Assembly (NCBI RefSeq): GCF_030009775.1
Contig: NZ_JASCTH010000008.1
Coordinates: 62,001 to 126,000, forward strand
Length of the DNA stretch: 64,000 nt
Direction: 5' to 3'
Source of the DNA: Actinoplanes sandaracinus
Lineage (GTDB): Bacteria; Actinomycetota; Actinomycetes; Mycobacteriales; Micromonosporaceae
In this document: positions 33,922-43,798 of the stretch, one piece after another
Layout of the letters: every line of letters begins with the position of its first letter
Position numbering within the stretch: the first letter of the stretch is position 1
The notes under the pieces: model-generated
Told to the model about the DNA's origin: nothing
Seen by the model: the letters and a program-made list of their open reading frames with translations, nothing else
The model's database searches: none
Translations under genes and position numbers: made by a program

Positions 33922-35186
33922 GGTTTCCTCAGCCATCTCGGCCACCGACGTCGTGGCCGCTCGGGGCGCGTGTCGAACCAGCGCGCCACATCGATCGGGA
34001 ACCCGGTGACGCGCAGTGCGCCGGATGGCGGGGCGGGCACTGCGACCGGGGGGAGTGCGGGGAGGGTCGTGCGGTGGCGCCGGGTGGCGGCCGGCTCGAG
34101 TGGAAGCCGCGGGAGCTGGATCCGCGGGAGCTGGGGAAGTTCGAAGACGTGCACGTGGCCGGTCTCGGCCTGATGGCTGCCGGCCGGGTTGGCGGCGCGC
34201 AGCCGGACGGGTCCCGGCCGCGTGATGATCAGTGCGGTGTGGCCCTCGTCCCGTTCGTTTGGGGCGGCGGTGACGGTGGTCCCGTCCGGGCCGGTGATCA
34301 CGAGTCGGTCGGCGTGCCGGGTTCGCCAGCGCACGGTGACCGGCGATCCGGGGGGCACGATCTCGGGGCTGACCTGGACCTGTTCGATCACGGGCGGGCC
34401 TTGGAGGGTGGCGGCCCGGGCGGTCAGGTAGTTGCGCCATTCGGCTGCGGTGGGCAGCAGGTGGGCGACGTCGGATCGGGCCCGCCGCAGCAGTTCCCGT
34501 CCGGCGCCGTCCAGGAGCGGGGTGTCGCCCGGCGGGGGCGCGCAGTGGTGGACGAACCGGCCCAGCCAGGTCAGGTCGCCGGCCTGCCGGTCGAGGCCGC
34601 CGGGCCGGCGTGGTCGCACCCGGGTGCAGTCGGCGATCAGCACTTCCGGGGCGGGTGTGCCGGTGTGGAGCGCCGATGCGAGGGCGTCCGTGCCGAGGAC
34701 GATGCCGTGCTGGTGGGCGAGGTGGATGGTGTCGGCGAGGGCGGCGCAGAGCTGTGCCCGCAGATTCGTGGGCTGGTCCGGGCGCGGCGCGTTCAGCGGT
34801 CGTGGGGCCCGTCCGCCGTGGCCGTCGGCGGTGGTGAACCGTTCCGGCACGGTGGGCAGGAGCATGCCGACCGCCGTTTCCGGGTCGTCGCCGGTCACCA
34901 GCCGGTACGGCCACAGGAAGCGGCCGTTGAGCGTCGTGGCGGCCGGGTGGTCGCGCAGTGCGACGAGGTCGAGCAGGTCGCCGAGCGGCCGCGCGCCGGT
35001 GTCGAACCGGTGCAGGACGAACGGCCGTGGCAGGCCGGTGAGCTGGTCGAGGTCGTGTTCGGAGACGGTCCACCGGGCGGGTGCGGGGCGGGAGTCGCTG
35101 TGTCCGGCCGGTGCGCGCACGCCCACCGAGCCGGCGCCGAGCAGGTGGAGCGGCTGCGGCGTCTCGCGCGCGGTCTCTTCCGTCAC
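33912..35186 (-). CDS. Pseudokinase-like protein with C-terminal Ig-like domain
   Basis: A 424-residue protein with no standard name. Residues about 50-200 follow the core of the YegI-type kinase-like family: RFLWPYRLVTGDDPETAVGM, then LLPTVPERF, a helix (LCAALADTIHLAHQHGIVLGT) and EVLIADCTRVRP. Here HGIVLGT replaces the catalytic HxxxxGDL and IADCT the metal-binding DxDS, so activity is probably lost. Residues about 263-350 look like an Ig-like strand domain (EIVPPGSPVTVRWRTRHADRL). The basic Pro-rich tail ends WPRWLRKPWA. GTG at 35186 with AAAGAGGA. Coupled to the DUF4407 gene. Confidence 0.7.
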   Translation of the reverse strand: MTEETARETPQPLHLLGAGSVGVRAPAGHSDSRPAPARWTVSEHDLDQLTGLPRPFVLHRFDTGARPLGDLLDLVALRDHPAATTLNGRFLWPYRLVTGDDPETAVGMLLPTVPERFTTADGHGGRAPRPLNAPRPDQPTNLRAQLCAALADTIHLAHQHGIVLGTDALASALHTGTPAPEVLIADCTRVRPRRPGGLDRQAGDLTWLGRFVHHCAPPPGDTPLLDGAGRELLRRARSDVAHLLPTAAEWRNYLTARAATLQGPPVIEQVQVSPEIVPPGSPVTVRWRTRHADRLVITGPDGTTVTAAPNERDEGHTALIITRPGPVRLRAANPAGSHQAETGHVHVFELPQLPRIQLPRLPLEPAATRRHRTTLPALPPVAVPAPPSGALRVTGFPIDVARWFDTRPERPRRRWPRWLRKPWA

Positions 35187-35305
35187 CCGGATCCTCTTTC
35201 ATCCCTCCGCGGGTTCGCCCACGGCGCCCGCCCGGCCCGCGGTGATCAGGTGACTCCCGGCCGCACACCGGCCGGACAGGTGGGGCGGTGACCGTCCAGT
35301 TCAGA

Positions 35306-35325
35306 GGTACGGCGACGACCGTACC
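35306..35325. promoter_or_regulatory. Inverted repeat in the divergent gap before valS
   Basis: GGTACGG (35306-35312) and CCGTACC (35319-35325) form a perfect 7-bp inverted repeat around CGACGA, in the 220-bp gap between the pseudokinase gene and valS. Regulator unknown. The rest of the gap shows only a TACGCT hexamer (35394-35399) 7 bases before the valS start. Confidence 0.45.
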
Positions 35326-35406
35326 GTCGGATCTCGGTGGACCGGGCCCGGTGGGCCCCGCAAAACGCCTGGCTACGCCGTACGGGTGAGTCCTACGCTG
35401 GTCGGC

Positions 35407-37941
35407 ATGACTGATACGGGAACCGGGCGCCGCGGTTTCCCTGAGCGGCCGTCACTGGACGGGCTCGAGGAGAAGTGGGCGCCGCGCTGGCAGGAGGAGG
35501 GCACGTACGCGTTCGACCGTTCCAAGGAGCGGGCCGACGTGTATGCGATCGACACACCTCCGCCGACCGTATCCGGCTCGTTGCACGTCGGGCACGTCTT
35601 CTCCTACACGCACACCGACACGGTGGCGCGGTTCCAGCGGATGCGCGGCAAGACGGTCTTCTATCCGATGGGGTTCGACGACAACGGGCTGCCGACGGAG
35701 CGTCGCGTCCAGAACCTGTTCGGGGTCCGCTGCGATCCGTCGCTGCCGTACGACCCGTCGTGGGAGCCAACGCCGTCAGCGGGCGAGGAGAGGATCTCGC
35801 GGCGCAACTTCGTCGAGTTGTGCGAGCGGTTGACCGTCGAGGACGAGAAGGGGTTCGAGGCGCTGTGGCGGCGGCTCGGGCTGTCCGTCGACTGGACGCT
35901 GACCTATACGACGATCGGGGCCACGGCGCGGGCGGTCTCGCAGCGGGCGTTCCTGGCGAACCTGGCCGCCGGCCAGGCGTACACGGCGGAGGCCCCGACG
36001 TTGTGGGACGTCGGTTTCCGGACGGCTGTCGCGCAGGCCGAGTTGGAGGACAGGGAGCGGCCGGGGGCGTACCACCGGTTGCGTTTCCGCGGCCCGGACG
36101 GGCCGGTCGAGATCGACACCACCCGGCCGGAGCTGCTGCCGGCGTGTGTCGCGCTGGTCCATCATCCCGGTGATCCCCGCTTCGCGGGTCTCACGTCGGT
36201 CCGTTCGCCGTTCTTCGACGTCGAGGTCCCGGTCCGGGCACATCCGCAGGCAGACCCCGGCAAGGGTACGGGCATCGCGATGGTCTGCACGTTCGGCGAC
36301 CTGGCCGACGTCACGTGGTGGCGTGATCTGCAGTTGGACACCCGGGTGGTGCTGGGCCGCGACGGCCGGTTCCTGGCCGAGGCCCCGCCGGGTGTCCCGG
36401 CCGCCGCCTACCGGCGTTTCGCCGGCCTGACCGTCAACGCCGCCCGGTCGGAGGTGGTGCGGGTTCTGCGCGAGTCCGGCGATCTGGCCGGTGAGCCTCG
36501 GCCGGTCACGCATCCGGTCAAGTTCTACGAGCGCGGCGACCGTCCACTGGAAATCGTCACGAGCCGGCAGTGGTTCATCCGCAACGGCGGCCGCGACGAG
36601 GGGCTGCGGGAGGAGCTGCTGGCCCGGGGCCGTGAGCTGCGCTGGGTTCCGGAGAGCATGCGCCACCGTTACGAGCATTGGGTCGGCGGCCTGACCGGTG
36701 ACTGGCTGATCAGCCGGCAGCGGTTCTTCGGCGTCCCGATCCCCGTCTGGTACCCGCTGGACGCCGCCGGCGAGCCCGTCCACGACCGGCTGCTCGTCCC
36801 GGACGACACGGCCCTGCCGGTCGACCCGTCGTCGGACTGCCCGCCCGGCTTTACCGAGGAGCAGCGGGACGTCCCGGGTGGTTTCACGGCCGACCCGGAC
36901 GTCATGGACACCTGGGCGACGTCGTCGCTGACTCCGCAGATCGTCACCGGCTGGAGCACTGACGACGACCTGCATGCCCGCACCTATCCGATGGACCTGC
37001 GGCCGCAGGGCCAGGAGATCATCCGGACCTGGTTGTTCTCGTCGGTGCTGCGGGCCGGCCAGCTGACCCCGCACGGGCTGCCGTGGAAGCGGGCGGTCCT
37101 GTCCGGCTGGATCCTCGACCCCGACCACAAGAAGATCTCCAAGTCGCTGGGCAACGAGGTCGAGACCCCGGTCCAGTTGCTCGAACAGTACGGGTCGGAC
37201 GCGGTCCGGTACTGGGCGGCGTGCGGCCGTCCCGGCGCCGACCTGGCGTTCGAGCCGGCCCAGTTGAAGGTGGGCCGGCGGCTGGCGACGAAGCTGCTGA
37301 ACGCGTCGAGGTTCGCGCTCGGCCTGGGTGCGGCGGATGCGCTGCGGCAGCCGGTCACCGCTGGGCTGGACCGGGCGATGCTGGGCCGGCTGTCGGAGGT
37401 GGTCGTCGCGGCCACCGCGGCGTTCGAGGACTATCAGCACACCGACGCGTTGCAGGCGGCGGAGACGTTCTTCTGGACGTTCTGCGACGACTACATCGAG
37501 CTGGTCAAGAACCGGGCGTACGCGGAGGGCCCGGACGGCGATTCGGCCCGGGCCGCGCTCGCCACCGGCCTGTCGGTGCTGTCGCGGCTGTTCGCGCCGT
37601 TCCTGCCGTTCGTCACCGAGGAGATCTGGTCGTGGTGGCGGTACGGCTCGGTCCACCAGGCCACGTGGCCCACCCGGTACGAGGTGGCCCGGGTCGCGCC
37701 GGAGAGTGATCCGTCGCTGCTCGACCTGGCCGGTGAGGCGCTGCGGCAGGTCCGGCGGGCCAAGTCGGACCGGAAACTGTCGATGCGGACGGAGGTTCCG
37801 CTGGCTGAGGCGCTCGGCCCGGCGGAGCTGTTGGACCGGCTGGAACTGATCGGCGGCGACTTCCGGGCGGCGGCCCGGATCGGCAAGCTCGACCTGCTTC
37901 GCGACCGCACCCCGGAACTGGTGATCGCCTGCGCATTCTGA
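35407..37941 (+). CDS. valS: Valyl-tRNA synthetase
   Basis: An 844-residue class I synthetase. The HIGH motif appears as HVGH (60-63, in TVSGSLHVGHVFSYTHTD), with FDDNGLPTERRVQN just after it, which is specific to the ValRS group without the long bacterial C-terminal coiled coil. The KMSKS motif is KISKS (576-580). An editing (CP1) domain and an anticodon-binding C-terminal domain are present. It attaches valine to tRNA-Val and edits threonine. The ATG at 35407 is preceded by TACGCT at 7 bases, consistent with a leaderless mRNA. Confidence 0.96.
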   Translation: MTDTGTGRRGFPERPSLDGLEEKWAPRWQEEGTYAFDRSKERADVYAIDTPPPTVSGSLHVGHVFSYTHTDTVARFQRMRGKTVFYPMGFDDNGLPTERRVQNLFGVRCDPSLPYDPSWEPTPSAGEERISRRNFVELCERLTVEDEKGFEALWRRLGLSVDWTLTYTTIGATARAVSQRAFLANLAAGQAYTAEAPTLWDVGFRTAVAQAELEDRERPGAYHRLRFRGPDGPVEIDTTRPELLPACVALVHHPGDPRFAGLTSVRSPFFDVEVPVRAHPQADPGKGTGIAMVCTFGDLADVTWWRDLQLDTRVVLGRDGRFLAEAPPGVPAAAYRRFAGLTVNAARSEVVRVLRESGDLAGEPRPVTHPVKFYERGDRPLEIVTSRQWFIRNGGRDEGLREELLARGRELRWVPESMRHRYEHWVGGLTGDWLISRQRFFGVPIPVWYPLDAAGEPVHDRLLVPDDTALPVDPSSDCPPGFTEEQRDVPGGFTADPDVMDTWATSSLTPQIVTGWSTDDDLHARTYPMDLRPQGQEIIRTWLFSSVLRAGQLTPHGLPWKRAVLSGWILDPDHKKISKSLGNEVETPVQLLEQYGSDAVRYWAACGRPGADLAFEPAQLKVGRRLATKLLNASRFALGLGAADALRQPVTAGLDRAMLGRLSEVVVAATAAFEDYQHTDALQAAETFFWTFCDDYIELVKNRAYAEGPDGDSARAALATGLSVLSRLFAPFLPFVTEEIWSWWRYGSVHQATWPTRYEVARVAPESDPSLLDLAGEALRQVRRAKSDRKLSMRTEVPLAEALGPAELLDRLELIGGDFRAAARIGKLDLLRDRTPELVIACAF

Positions 37942-37955
37942 ACGCGGCGGCCACC

Positions 37956-38513
37956 ATGGGAGGCATGTCGATCGCGCCTGAGGAGGTCCGGGCTCCGGCC
38001 CGCGACGCGGTGCTGTTCCGGTCGTCGCCGGCCCGGACCTTCGTCATGGTGTTCGCCGTGCTGATGGTCGCCTACCTGGCGGTGTCACCGGTGATCGAGT
38101 GGGTCGCCGGGGACTCCGGCGACCCGTGGTGGGCGACCGTGCTTCAGGCGGTGGTGATCGCGGCCGGCGCGGCCGGCGCCTACGCGGTCTCCGCGCGGGC
38201 CGCCCTGACCACCTGGGTGCGGGTGTCTTCCGGCGGCCTCGAGCTGGCCGCTCAGGACTCCGACCCGGTCCTGCTGGACTGGGCCGACATCGCGGCCGTG
38301 GTGATCCGCCGGGACGGGCTGCGGACCGTGCTCGACGTGGTGCCCGCCGACCTGGACAGCGTCCACCCGGTGCAGGAGGGTGACACCGGCGGGCCGGCGC
38401 TGGCCGACACCCCGCGGGGGCCGGCGTTCACCGCCGACCTCACCCAGATCTGGCCGAGCCCGCGGGCGCTGCGCCGCGCGATCGGCCGGCACCTGCGGGG
38501 CGCCGCCGGCTAG
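37956..38513 (+). CDS. PH-like membrane protein, unknown function
   Basis: A 185-residue protein with two TM helices (about 29-46 and 60-83) followed by a soluble domain in which VRVSSGGLELAAQDSDPVLLDWADIAAVVI and then LDVVPADLDSV resemble the bacterial PH fold. Function unknown. ATG at 37956 or 37965; neither has an ideal ribosome site. It follows valS by 14 bases, so it may be co-transcribed. The 3' end overlaps the next gene on the opposite strand by 4 bases. Confidence 0.7.
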   Translation: MGGMSIAPEEVRAPARDAVLFRSSPARTFVMVFAVLMVAYLAVSPVIEWVAGDSGDPWWATVLQAVVIAAGAAGAYAVSARAALTTWVRVSSGGLELAAQDSDPVLLDWADIAAVVIRRDGLRTVLDVVPADLDSVHPVQEGDTGGPALADTPRGPAFTADLTQIWPSPRALRRAIGRHLRGAAG

Positions 38514-39226
38514 AAGTCGAAGCCTCCGCCGCCGTCGAAACCGCCGAGGTCGCCGCCGGAGTAGTCGCCTCCGGCGAGATCGCCGCCGGAGAAGTCGGGT
38601 GTCCCGAAGTCGCCGAAGTCGCCGAACTCCGGCGACAGGAGGGCGTCGAAGATCAGCATGCCGCCGAGGACGCCGGCGCCCGCGCCGAGCGCTGTCCGCC
38701 ACACCGGCGTCGAATACCAGCCCGCCGGAACCGGCCGGCCCTGCACGCGGCCACCCGGGTAGTAGTACGGCGTGTCGGAGCGGGGCCGGGGCCCCGCTTT
38801 GTAGGCGTGTCCCTCGACGGTGACCTCACGCTCCTGGGTGATCTGCCCGGCGCCCTGGGAGACCTGCAGCGGCGGCACGTCGGGGCCGGGGTCGAGGCCC
38901 ATCGCCAGGCGTGCCGCCCGGACATAGGTCAGGCCTTCCAGCGCCGACTCGCGGGCGAGTGCGAACTGGCGCACCGAATCGGCGCTCTGCAGCTGGCCGC
39001 CGGCGGCGTTGTAGCGCTCGCTCGCGTCGGCCAGCGCCTGCCGTGCGGCCGGGTCGTCGGAGCTGAGGTTCATCACCTGGCCGCCGAGTCGCTCGTACCA
39101 CCGCTGCGCGTCGGCACGGGCGTCGTCGAGCTGCGTTTTCCGGCGGGCTTCCCCGCCGCGTTGAACAACCGCGATGACCAGGCCGACCAGGATGAGGATC
39201 GCCAGGATCAGCAACACGCCCTTCAT
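38510..39226 (-). CDS. Membrane-anchored DUF1542-like protein with Gly/Asp/Phe repeats
   Basis: A 238-residue protein. One N-terminal TM helix (GVLLILAILILVGLVIAVV), a helical cytosolic region (KTQLDDARADAQRWYERLGG to ALEGLTYVRAARLAMGLDPG) that I recall from actinobacterial DUF1542-labelled proteins, a second hydrophobic segment (GAGAGVLGGMLIFDALL) and a C-terminal tail of repeated GGD(L/Y)xGG and GDFGDFG units. Function unknown. ATG at 39226; the much longer upstream frame overlaps rmuC and is a shadow. Confidence 0.7.
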   Translation of the reverse strand: MKGVLLILAILILVGLVIAVVQRGGEARRKTQLDDARADAQRWYERLGGQVMNLSSDDPAARQALADASERYNAAGGQLQSADSVRQFALARESALEGLTYVRAARLAMGLDPGPDVPPLQVSQGAGQITQEREVTVEGHAYKAGPRPRSDTPYYYPGGRVQGRPVPAGWYSTPVWRTALGAGAGVLGGMLIFDALLSPEFGDFGDFGTPDFSGGDLAGGDYSGGDLGGFDGGGGFDF

Positions 39227-39280
39227 GTTTCCCACGGTACCCCCGCGGGTCGCGTGGCCCATCCATGGCAATCTGCGGAG

Positions 39281-40414
39281 GTGACGTTCTCGACACTGGC
39301 CGTGGTGCTCGCCTGTCTGGCCGCCGGGGCCGCCCTCGGCTGGCTGGCCGCACGGGCCCGCGCGGCCACCGACATCGCCCGCCTGGAAGCCACCCTGGAA
39401 GCCGCCCGCGAGGGCGAGCAGCGGCTGGAGCAGTCGCTGCGGGCACTGTCCTATGAGGCGACCGTCCAGTCGCAGGAGGCGGTGGCCCGGGCGGTGGCGC
39501 CGCTGCACGACACCCTGCGCCGGTACGAGGATCGCGTCGCCCAACTGGAACACGACCGGGTGGACGCCTACGCCGAACTGCGCGAACAGGTGCGGTCCAT
39601 GGGCGCGGTCTCCGGCGAGCTGCGCACCGAGACGCGGCAGCTGGTCGCCGCGCTGCGCGCCCCGCAGGTTCGCGGCCGCTGGGGTGAGCACCAGCTGAAA
39701 CGCATCATCGAGGCGGCCGGGTTGCTGGAGCACTGCGACTTCGCCGAACAGGTCACCGCCGCCACCGACGACCAGGGGGTGCGGCCGGACCTGGTGGTGC
39801 GGCTGCACGGCGGGCGGACCGTGGTGGTGGACGCGAAGGCGCCGATGGAGGGTTACCTGTCCGCGATGGAGGCCCGGGACGAGCACACCCGTGACGGCCA
39901 CCTCGATCAGCACGCCCGGCACCTGCGGGGGCACGTGGACGCGCTGTCCGGCAAACGGTACTGGTCGGCGTTCGAGTCGGCGCCGGATTTCGTGGTGCTG
40001 TTCGTGCCGGCCGACCCGTTCCTGGACGCGGCGCTGCAACGCGATCCGTCGCTGATGGAACACGCGTTCCGCCGCAACATCGTGCTCGCCACCCCGGCGA
40101 CGTTGATCGCGATGCTACGGACGGTCGCCTACTCGTGGCGGCAGGAGGCGCTGACCCGCAACGCCGCCGCCGTCCACGGCCTGGCGCGCGAGTTGTACGG
40201 ACGGCTGTCGACACTCGGCGACCATGTGGACAAGCTGGGGACGGCGCTGGGCGGGGCGGTCACCGCCTACAACCGGGCGGTCGGCTCGCTGGAGTCACGG
40301 GTGCTGGTGAGCGCCCGCAAGCTCGCCGAGATGGGCGTCTCGGACGAGGAGCTGCTCCCGCCCGTACAGGTGGAAGTTGCTCCTCGTCAGCCGCAGGCGC
40401 CCGAGTTCAGCTAG
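39281..40414 (+). CDS. rmuC: DNA recombination protein RmuC
   Basis: A 377-residue RmuC-family protein: N-terminal membrane helix ([19 protein letters not shown]), coiled coil to about residue 110, then the nuclease-like RmuC domain (about 125-345) with [39 protein letters not shown] and [21 protein letters not shown] contains the conserved D-x-K of the PD-(D/E)XK fold. RmuC limits rearrangements at inverted repeats in E. coli. GTG at 39281 follows GCGGAG; longer frame upstream is a shadow. Confidence 0.93.
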   Translation: MTFSTLAVVLACLAAGAALGWLAARARAATDIARLEATLEAAREGEQRLEQSLRALSYEATVQSQEAVARAVAPLHDTLRRYEDRVAQLEHDRVDAYAELREQVRSMGAVSGELRTETRQLVAALRAPQVRGRWGEHQLKRIIEAAGLLEHCDFAEQVTAATDDQGVRPDLVVRLHGGRTVVVDAKAPMEGYLSAMEARDEHTRDGHLDQHARHLRGHVDALSGKRYWSAFESAPDFVVLFVPADPFLDAALQRDPSLMEHAFRRNIVLATPATLIAMLRTVAYSWRQEALTRNAAAVHGLARELYGRLSTLGDHVDKLGTALGGAVTAYNRAVGSLESRVLVSARKLAEMGVSDEELLPPVQVEVAPRQPQAPEFS

Positions 40415-41387
40415 CTTTCGCCGCGGCGGCGGCAGCGGCCTTCATGTCGCGGCGCAGCTCCTGCGGAAGCGAGAAGGTGAGCCGTTCCTCAGCCGTCGTG
40501 TACTCGGTGACCTCGCCGAACCCGCGCTCGGCGAGGAACGCCAGAACCTCCATGACCAGTTCGTCGGGGACGCTGGCGCCGGACGAGACACCGACCGTGG
40601 TGGCGCCTTCCAGCCACTCCTCCTGGATCTCGGAGGCGTAGTCGACCAGGTGGCCGGCCCGTGCGCCGGCGCCGAGGGCCACCTCGACCAGGCGGACCGA
40701 GTTCGACGAGTTGGTGGAGCCGACCACGATCACCACGTCGCAGTCCGGCGCGATCTCTTTGATCACGTGCTGGCGGTTGGACGTGGCGTAGCAGATGTCG
40801 TCGCTCGGCGGCGACTGCAGCAGCGGCAGCCGGGTCTTGAGCCGGGCGACCGTCTCCATCGTCTCGTCGACGCTCAAGGTGGTCTGCGACAGCCAGACGA
40901 CCTTCGCCGGGTCACGGATCACGACGTTCGCCACGTCGTCGGGGCCGTCGACCAGCTGGATGTGGGCGGGAGCCTCACCGGCGGTGCCGATGACCTCCTC
41001 GTGGCCCTCGTGGCCGATCAGCAGGATGTCGTAGTCCTCGGCGGCGAAGCGCTTGGCCTCGTGGTGCACTTTCGTCACCAGGGGGCAGGTGGCGTCGATC
41101 GCCTTGAGGTTGCGCTCGCGGGCCTGGTCGTGCACTTCGGGAGCGACGCCGTGGGCCGAGAACACCACGGTGGCGCCCTCGGGGACCTCGTAGTTCTCCT
41201 CCACGAAGATCGCGCCCCGGGACTCGAGGGTGTTGACCACGTGCTTGTTGTGCACGATCTGCTTGCGCACATAGACCGGGGCGCCGTAGAGCTTCAACGC
41301 CTCCTCGACGGTCTGCACGGCGCGGTCGACACCGGCGCAGTAGCCACGCGGCTTGGCGAGCAACACCCGCTTACGAGGTTCAGTCAC
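40407..41387 (-). CDS. ispH: 4-hydroxy-3-methylbut-2-enyl diphosphate reductase
   Basis: A 326-residue IspH/LytB. The three [4Fe-4S]-binding cysteines are C17 (PRGYCAGV), C101 (DATCPLVTK) and C199 ([11 protein letters not shown]), with the conserved SAHGV and GHEGHEE histidines for substrate binding. It makes IPP and DMAPP in the last step of the MEP pathway. GTG at 41387 is used; TACCAT lies 6 bases before it (complement of 41394-41399), leaderless type. It ends inside the last codons of rmuC. Pathway partner in the window: UppS, which uses IPP. Confidence 0.97.
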   Translation of the reverse strand: MTEPRKRVLLAKPRGYCAGVDRAVQTVEEALKLYGAPVYVRKQIVHNKHVVNTLESRGAIFVEENYEVPEGATVVFSAHGVAPEVHDQARERNLKAIDATCPLVTKVHHEAKRFAAEDYDILLIGHEGHEEVIGTAGEAPAHIQLVDGPDDVANVVIRDPAKVVWLSQTTLSVDETMETVARLKTRLPLLQSPPSDDICYATSNRQHVIKEIAPDCDVVIVVGSTNSSNSVRLVEVALGAGARAGHLVDYASEIQEEWLEGATTVGVSSGASVPDELVMEVLAFLAERGFGEVTEYTTAEERLTFSLPQELRRDMKAAAAAAAKAS

Positions 41388-41463
41388 CCGGCCATGGTAC
41401 GTGCACTCCGGGCACCCCCGCCTCTCTGCGATCAGCACCACAGGCCGGTCATACTCCCTTCCC

Positions 41464-41979
41464 ATGACGGGGACCGAGAACATCAGCGTGAGTCGGGGCG
41501 TTCGCCTGACAGTCGGGCTGCTGAGCCTGACGGCCGGGCTGTTCTGGCTGCTCATGAACCTTTCCGGGGTGTATCCGCGGGACGTTTTCGTCGGTGTCGC
41601 GCTCGCCGGGGGCGGGCTGGTCCTGCTGCTGTGGAGGCGCCTGCCACTGTCCGGACGGCTCGTCTCCGCCGCCGCGGGGGTGATCGGTCTCGGCGGAACG
41701 GCGGCCGGGCTCACCGCCCGATCGGCCGAAATATGCTGCATGTTCGCCTACCGGGAGGGCCGGGGCTGGCCGTACGAGTGGCTAGGCCGCGGCGCGGTCG
41801 CCGAAACCCCCGGCGAGGCACAGCGCCTGGCCGCGGCGCAGGGCTGGGAGTGGTCCGCGTCGGCCCTGTTCGTGGACGTGACCGTCTGGGCGTACGCCGG
41901 ACTGATGGTGATCGTGGTGGGGGGCCTGGCCCGGCGGGCCGCGCGCCGGCGAGCGGAGACCACCGGCCCCGCCGTCTAG
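41464..41979 (+). CDS. Small membrane protein, first of a tandem paralogous pair
   Basis: A 171-residue protein with four hydrophobic segments. Between TM3 and TM4 is an extracytoplasmic loop with [20 protein letters not shown]. The next gene has the same layout and a matching loop (RCCLEDPPGHGYPYPFLG), so the pair arose by duplication. No named family recognised. CATACT then CCCTTCCC directly precedes the ATG, closely resembling the sequence before the next gene. Confidence 0.65.
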   Translation: MTGTENISVSRGVRLTVGLLSLTAGLFWLLMNLSGVYPRDVFVGVALAGGGLVLLLWRRLPLSGRLVSAAAGVIGLGGTAAGLTARSAEICCMFAYREGRGWPYEWLGRGAVAETPGEAQRLAAAQGWEWSASALFVDVTVWAYAGLMVIVVGGLARRAARRRAETTGPAV

Positions 41980-42025
41980 TCCGTTTCGCCCCGGATCCGA
42001 CAGAACGGGCGAGATACTTCCCTTC

Positions 42026-42565
42026 ATGAGCGCCGAGAAGTGGCCCTCGATCCCGGCCGTTCTCCGCGTGATGGCCGGCTGGTTCATGCTCGGCATCGGG
42101 CTGCTGAACCTGGCGGTCGAGATCGACGGTGGGCTGACCGGCGCGTACCTGATGTTTCACGTGGTGCTCGGCCTCGGTGGGGTGCTGATGCTGTTGCGGC
42201 GGCGGCCGGTCCCGAGCCGTGCCGGGTGCGCGATCGCCGGCGTCCTCGCGCTGGCCGGGATGGTGTCCACCGCGTTGCCGGGCACGTCGCGCTGCTGCCT
42301 GGAGGATCCACCGGGGCACGGCTATCCGTACCCGTTCCTCGGCACCGGCGGCGGCGTCCACGTCGAGCCGGCCTACCTCGTCGTCGATCTGATCTTCTGG
42401 GGTTGCGCCGGCCTGCTGGCGATGGTCGTCCTGGCCGTCGCCGAGCGGGCGCTGCCGCAACGGCGTACCCCGATCGATCTGAGGCGTTACCGCGGGCACG
42501 CCGAACCGGCGGCGATGTCCGCCACCCCGGATCGGGCGGGCGAAAATGTCGGTGGGCTTACGTAA
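42026..42565 (+). CDS. Small membrane protein, second of a tandem paralogous pair
   Basis: A 179-residue protein with four TM segments and the loop RCCLEDPPGHGYPYPFLG between TM3 and TM4, paralogous to the previous gene. A hydrophilic C-terminal tail (about 150-179) is extra. GATACT and TCCCTTC precede the ATG. The CC...GxGxPYxxLG motif may hold a disulfide or metal on the outer face (inference). It ends 9 bases before xseA. Confidence 0.65.
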   Translation: MSAEKWPSIPAVLRVMAGWFMLGIGLLNLAVEIDGGLTGAYLMFHVVLGLGGVLMLLRRRPVPSRAGCAIAGVLALAGMVSTALPGTSRCCLEDPPGHGYPYPFLGTGGGVHVEPAYLVVDLIFWGCAGLLAMVVLAVAERALPQRRTPIDLRRYRGHAEPAAMSATPDRAGENVGGLT

Positions 42566-42574
42566 TCTGGCCGG

Positions 42575-43798
42575 GTGAACGAGCCCGACAGCACGCGCAG
42601 CTCCGCCGACGAGCCGTGGCCGGTCCGCGTCGTCAGTCAGAAGATCGGCGCCTGGATCGGCAAGCTCGGCTGGGTCTGGGTCGACGGGCAGGTCGCCCAG
42701 ATCAGCCGTCGGCCCGGCTCCAACGTGGTCTTCCTGACCCTGCGTGACCCGTCGGCCGACCTCAGCCTCACCGTCACCACCCACCACGACGTGCTGCACG
42801 CCGGCGCTCCCGACCTGGCCGAGGGCGCCCGGGTCACCCTGCACGCCAAACCGGAGTTCTATCCGGCCCGCGGCACTCTCAGCCTGCGCGCCGACGAGAT
42901 CCGCCAGGTCGGTGTCGGCGAGCTGCTGGCCCGTCTGGAAAAGCTGAAACGCCTGCTCTCCGCCGAGGGCCTGTTCGCCCGGGAGCGCAAGCGGCGGCTG
43001 CCGTTCCTGCCCGGCCGGGTCGGGCTGATCACCGGGCGGGCCAGCGCCGCCGAGCGCGACGTGCTGATGAACACCCGGCGCCGCTGGCCGTCCGTGGACT
43101 TCCGGGTGATCAACGTGCCGGTGCAGGGCCCGACCGCGGTGGCGCAGATCCTCGACGCGCTCAAGGTGCTCGACAACGACGACACCATCGACGTGATCGT
43201 GATCGCCCGCGGCGGTGGCAGCGTGGAGGACCTGCTCCCGTTCTCCGACGAGGCGCTCTGCCGGGCCGTCTTCGGCGCCCGCACCCCGGTGGTCAGCGCC
43301 ATCGGCCACGAGACCGACGCGCCGCTGCTCGACTACGTCGCCGACGTGCGCGCCTCCACCCCGACCGACGCCGCGAAACGTATCGTGCCCGACCTCGCCG
43401 ACGAGCAGCGCCTCATCACGCACGCCCGGGCGCGGCTCGACCGGGCGGTGATCGGCATGCTCGACCGGGAGCGGCAGCGGATCGAGGCGTGGCGGTCCCG
43501 GCCCGTGCTGGCCCGCCCCGAGGTGCTGATCGACCAGCGTGCCACCGAGGTGACCGCGCTGCGCGACCGGGCCGGGCGCAGCCTGGAGCACCGGCTGCGC
43601 CGCGCCGACGACGCGCTGGAACACACCGTCGCTCGGCTGCGTGCCCTGTCCCCGGCCAAGACGCTGGAGCGCGGCTACGCGATCGTGCAACGCCCCGACG
43701 GCCACGTGGTCCGCGCCGCGGACGAGGTGTCGCCGGGCGACCTTCTTCGGATCCGGCTCGCCGAGGGCGAGCTGCGAACAGCAGTGATGGAGAGCTGA
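42575..43798 (+). CDS. xseA: Exodeoxyribonuclease VII large subunit
   Basis: A 407-residue XseA: N-terminal OB-fold (about 15-110, [22 protein letters not shown]), catalytic domain with [18 protein letters not shown] and the [18 protein letters not shown] motif, coiled coil (about 285-360) and a C-terminal segment LERGYAIV. With XseB it degrades single-stranded DNA from both ends. GTG start; TAATCT lies 6 bases before it (42563-42568), leaderless type. Followed directly by xseB (TGAATG). Confidence 0.96.
   Translation: MNEPDSTRSSADEPWPVRVVSQKIGAWIGKLGWVWVDGQVAQISRRPGSNVVFLTLRDPSADLSLTVTTHHDVLHAGAPDLAEGARVTLHAKPEFYPARGTLSLRADEIRQVGVGELLARLEKLKRLLSAEGLFARERKRRLPFLPGRVGLITGRASAAERDVLMNTRRRWPSVDFRVINVPVQGPTAVAQILDALKVLDNDDTIDVIVIARGGGSVEDLLPFSDEALCRAVFGARTPVVSAIGHETDAPLLDYVADVRASTPTDAAKRIVPDLADEQRLITHARARLDRAVIGMLDRERQRIEAWRSRPVLARPEVLIDQRATEVTALRDRAGRSLEHRLRRADDALEHTVARLRALSPAKTLERGYAIVQRPDGHVVRAADEVSPGDLLRIRLAEGELRTAVMES

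Noticed and set aside
32581..35268. Single 895-residue frame spanning the DUF4407 and pseudokinase genes
   Set aside because: Upstream of DUF4407 the frame is low-complexity Arg/Pro/His sequence overlapping a better-supported gene; it is open only because of high GC.
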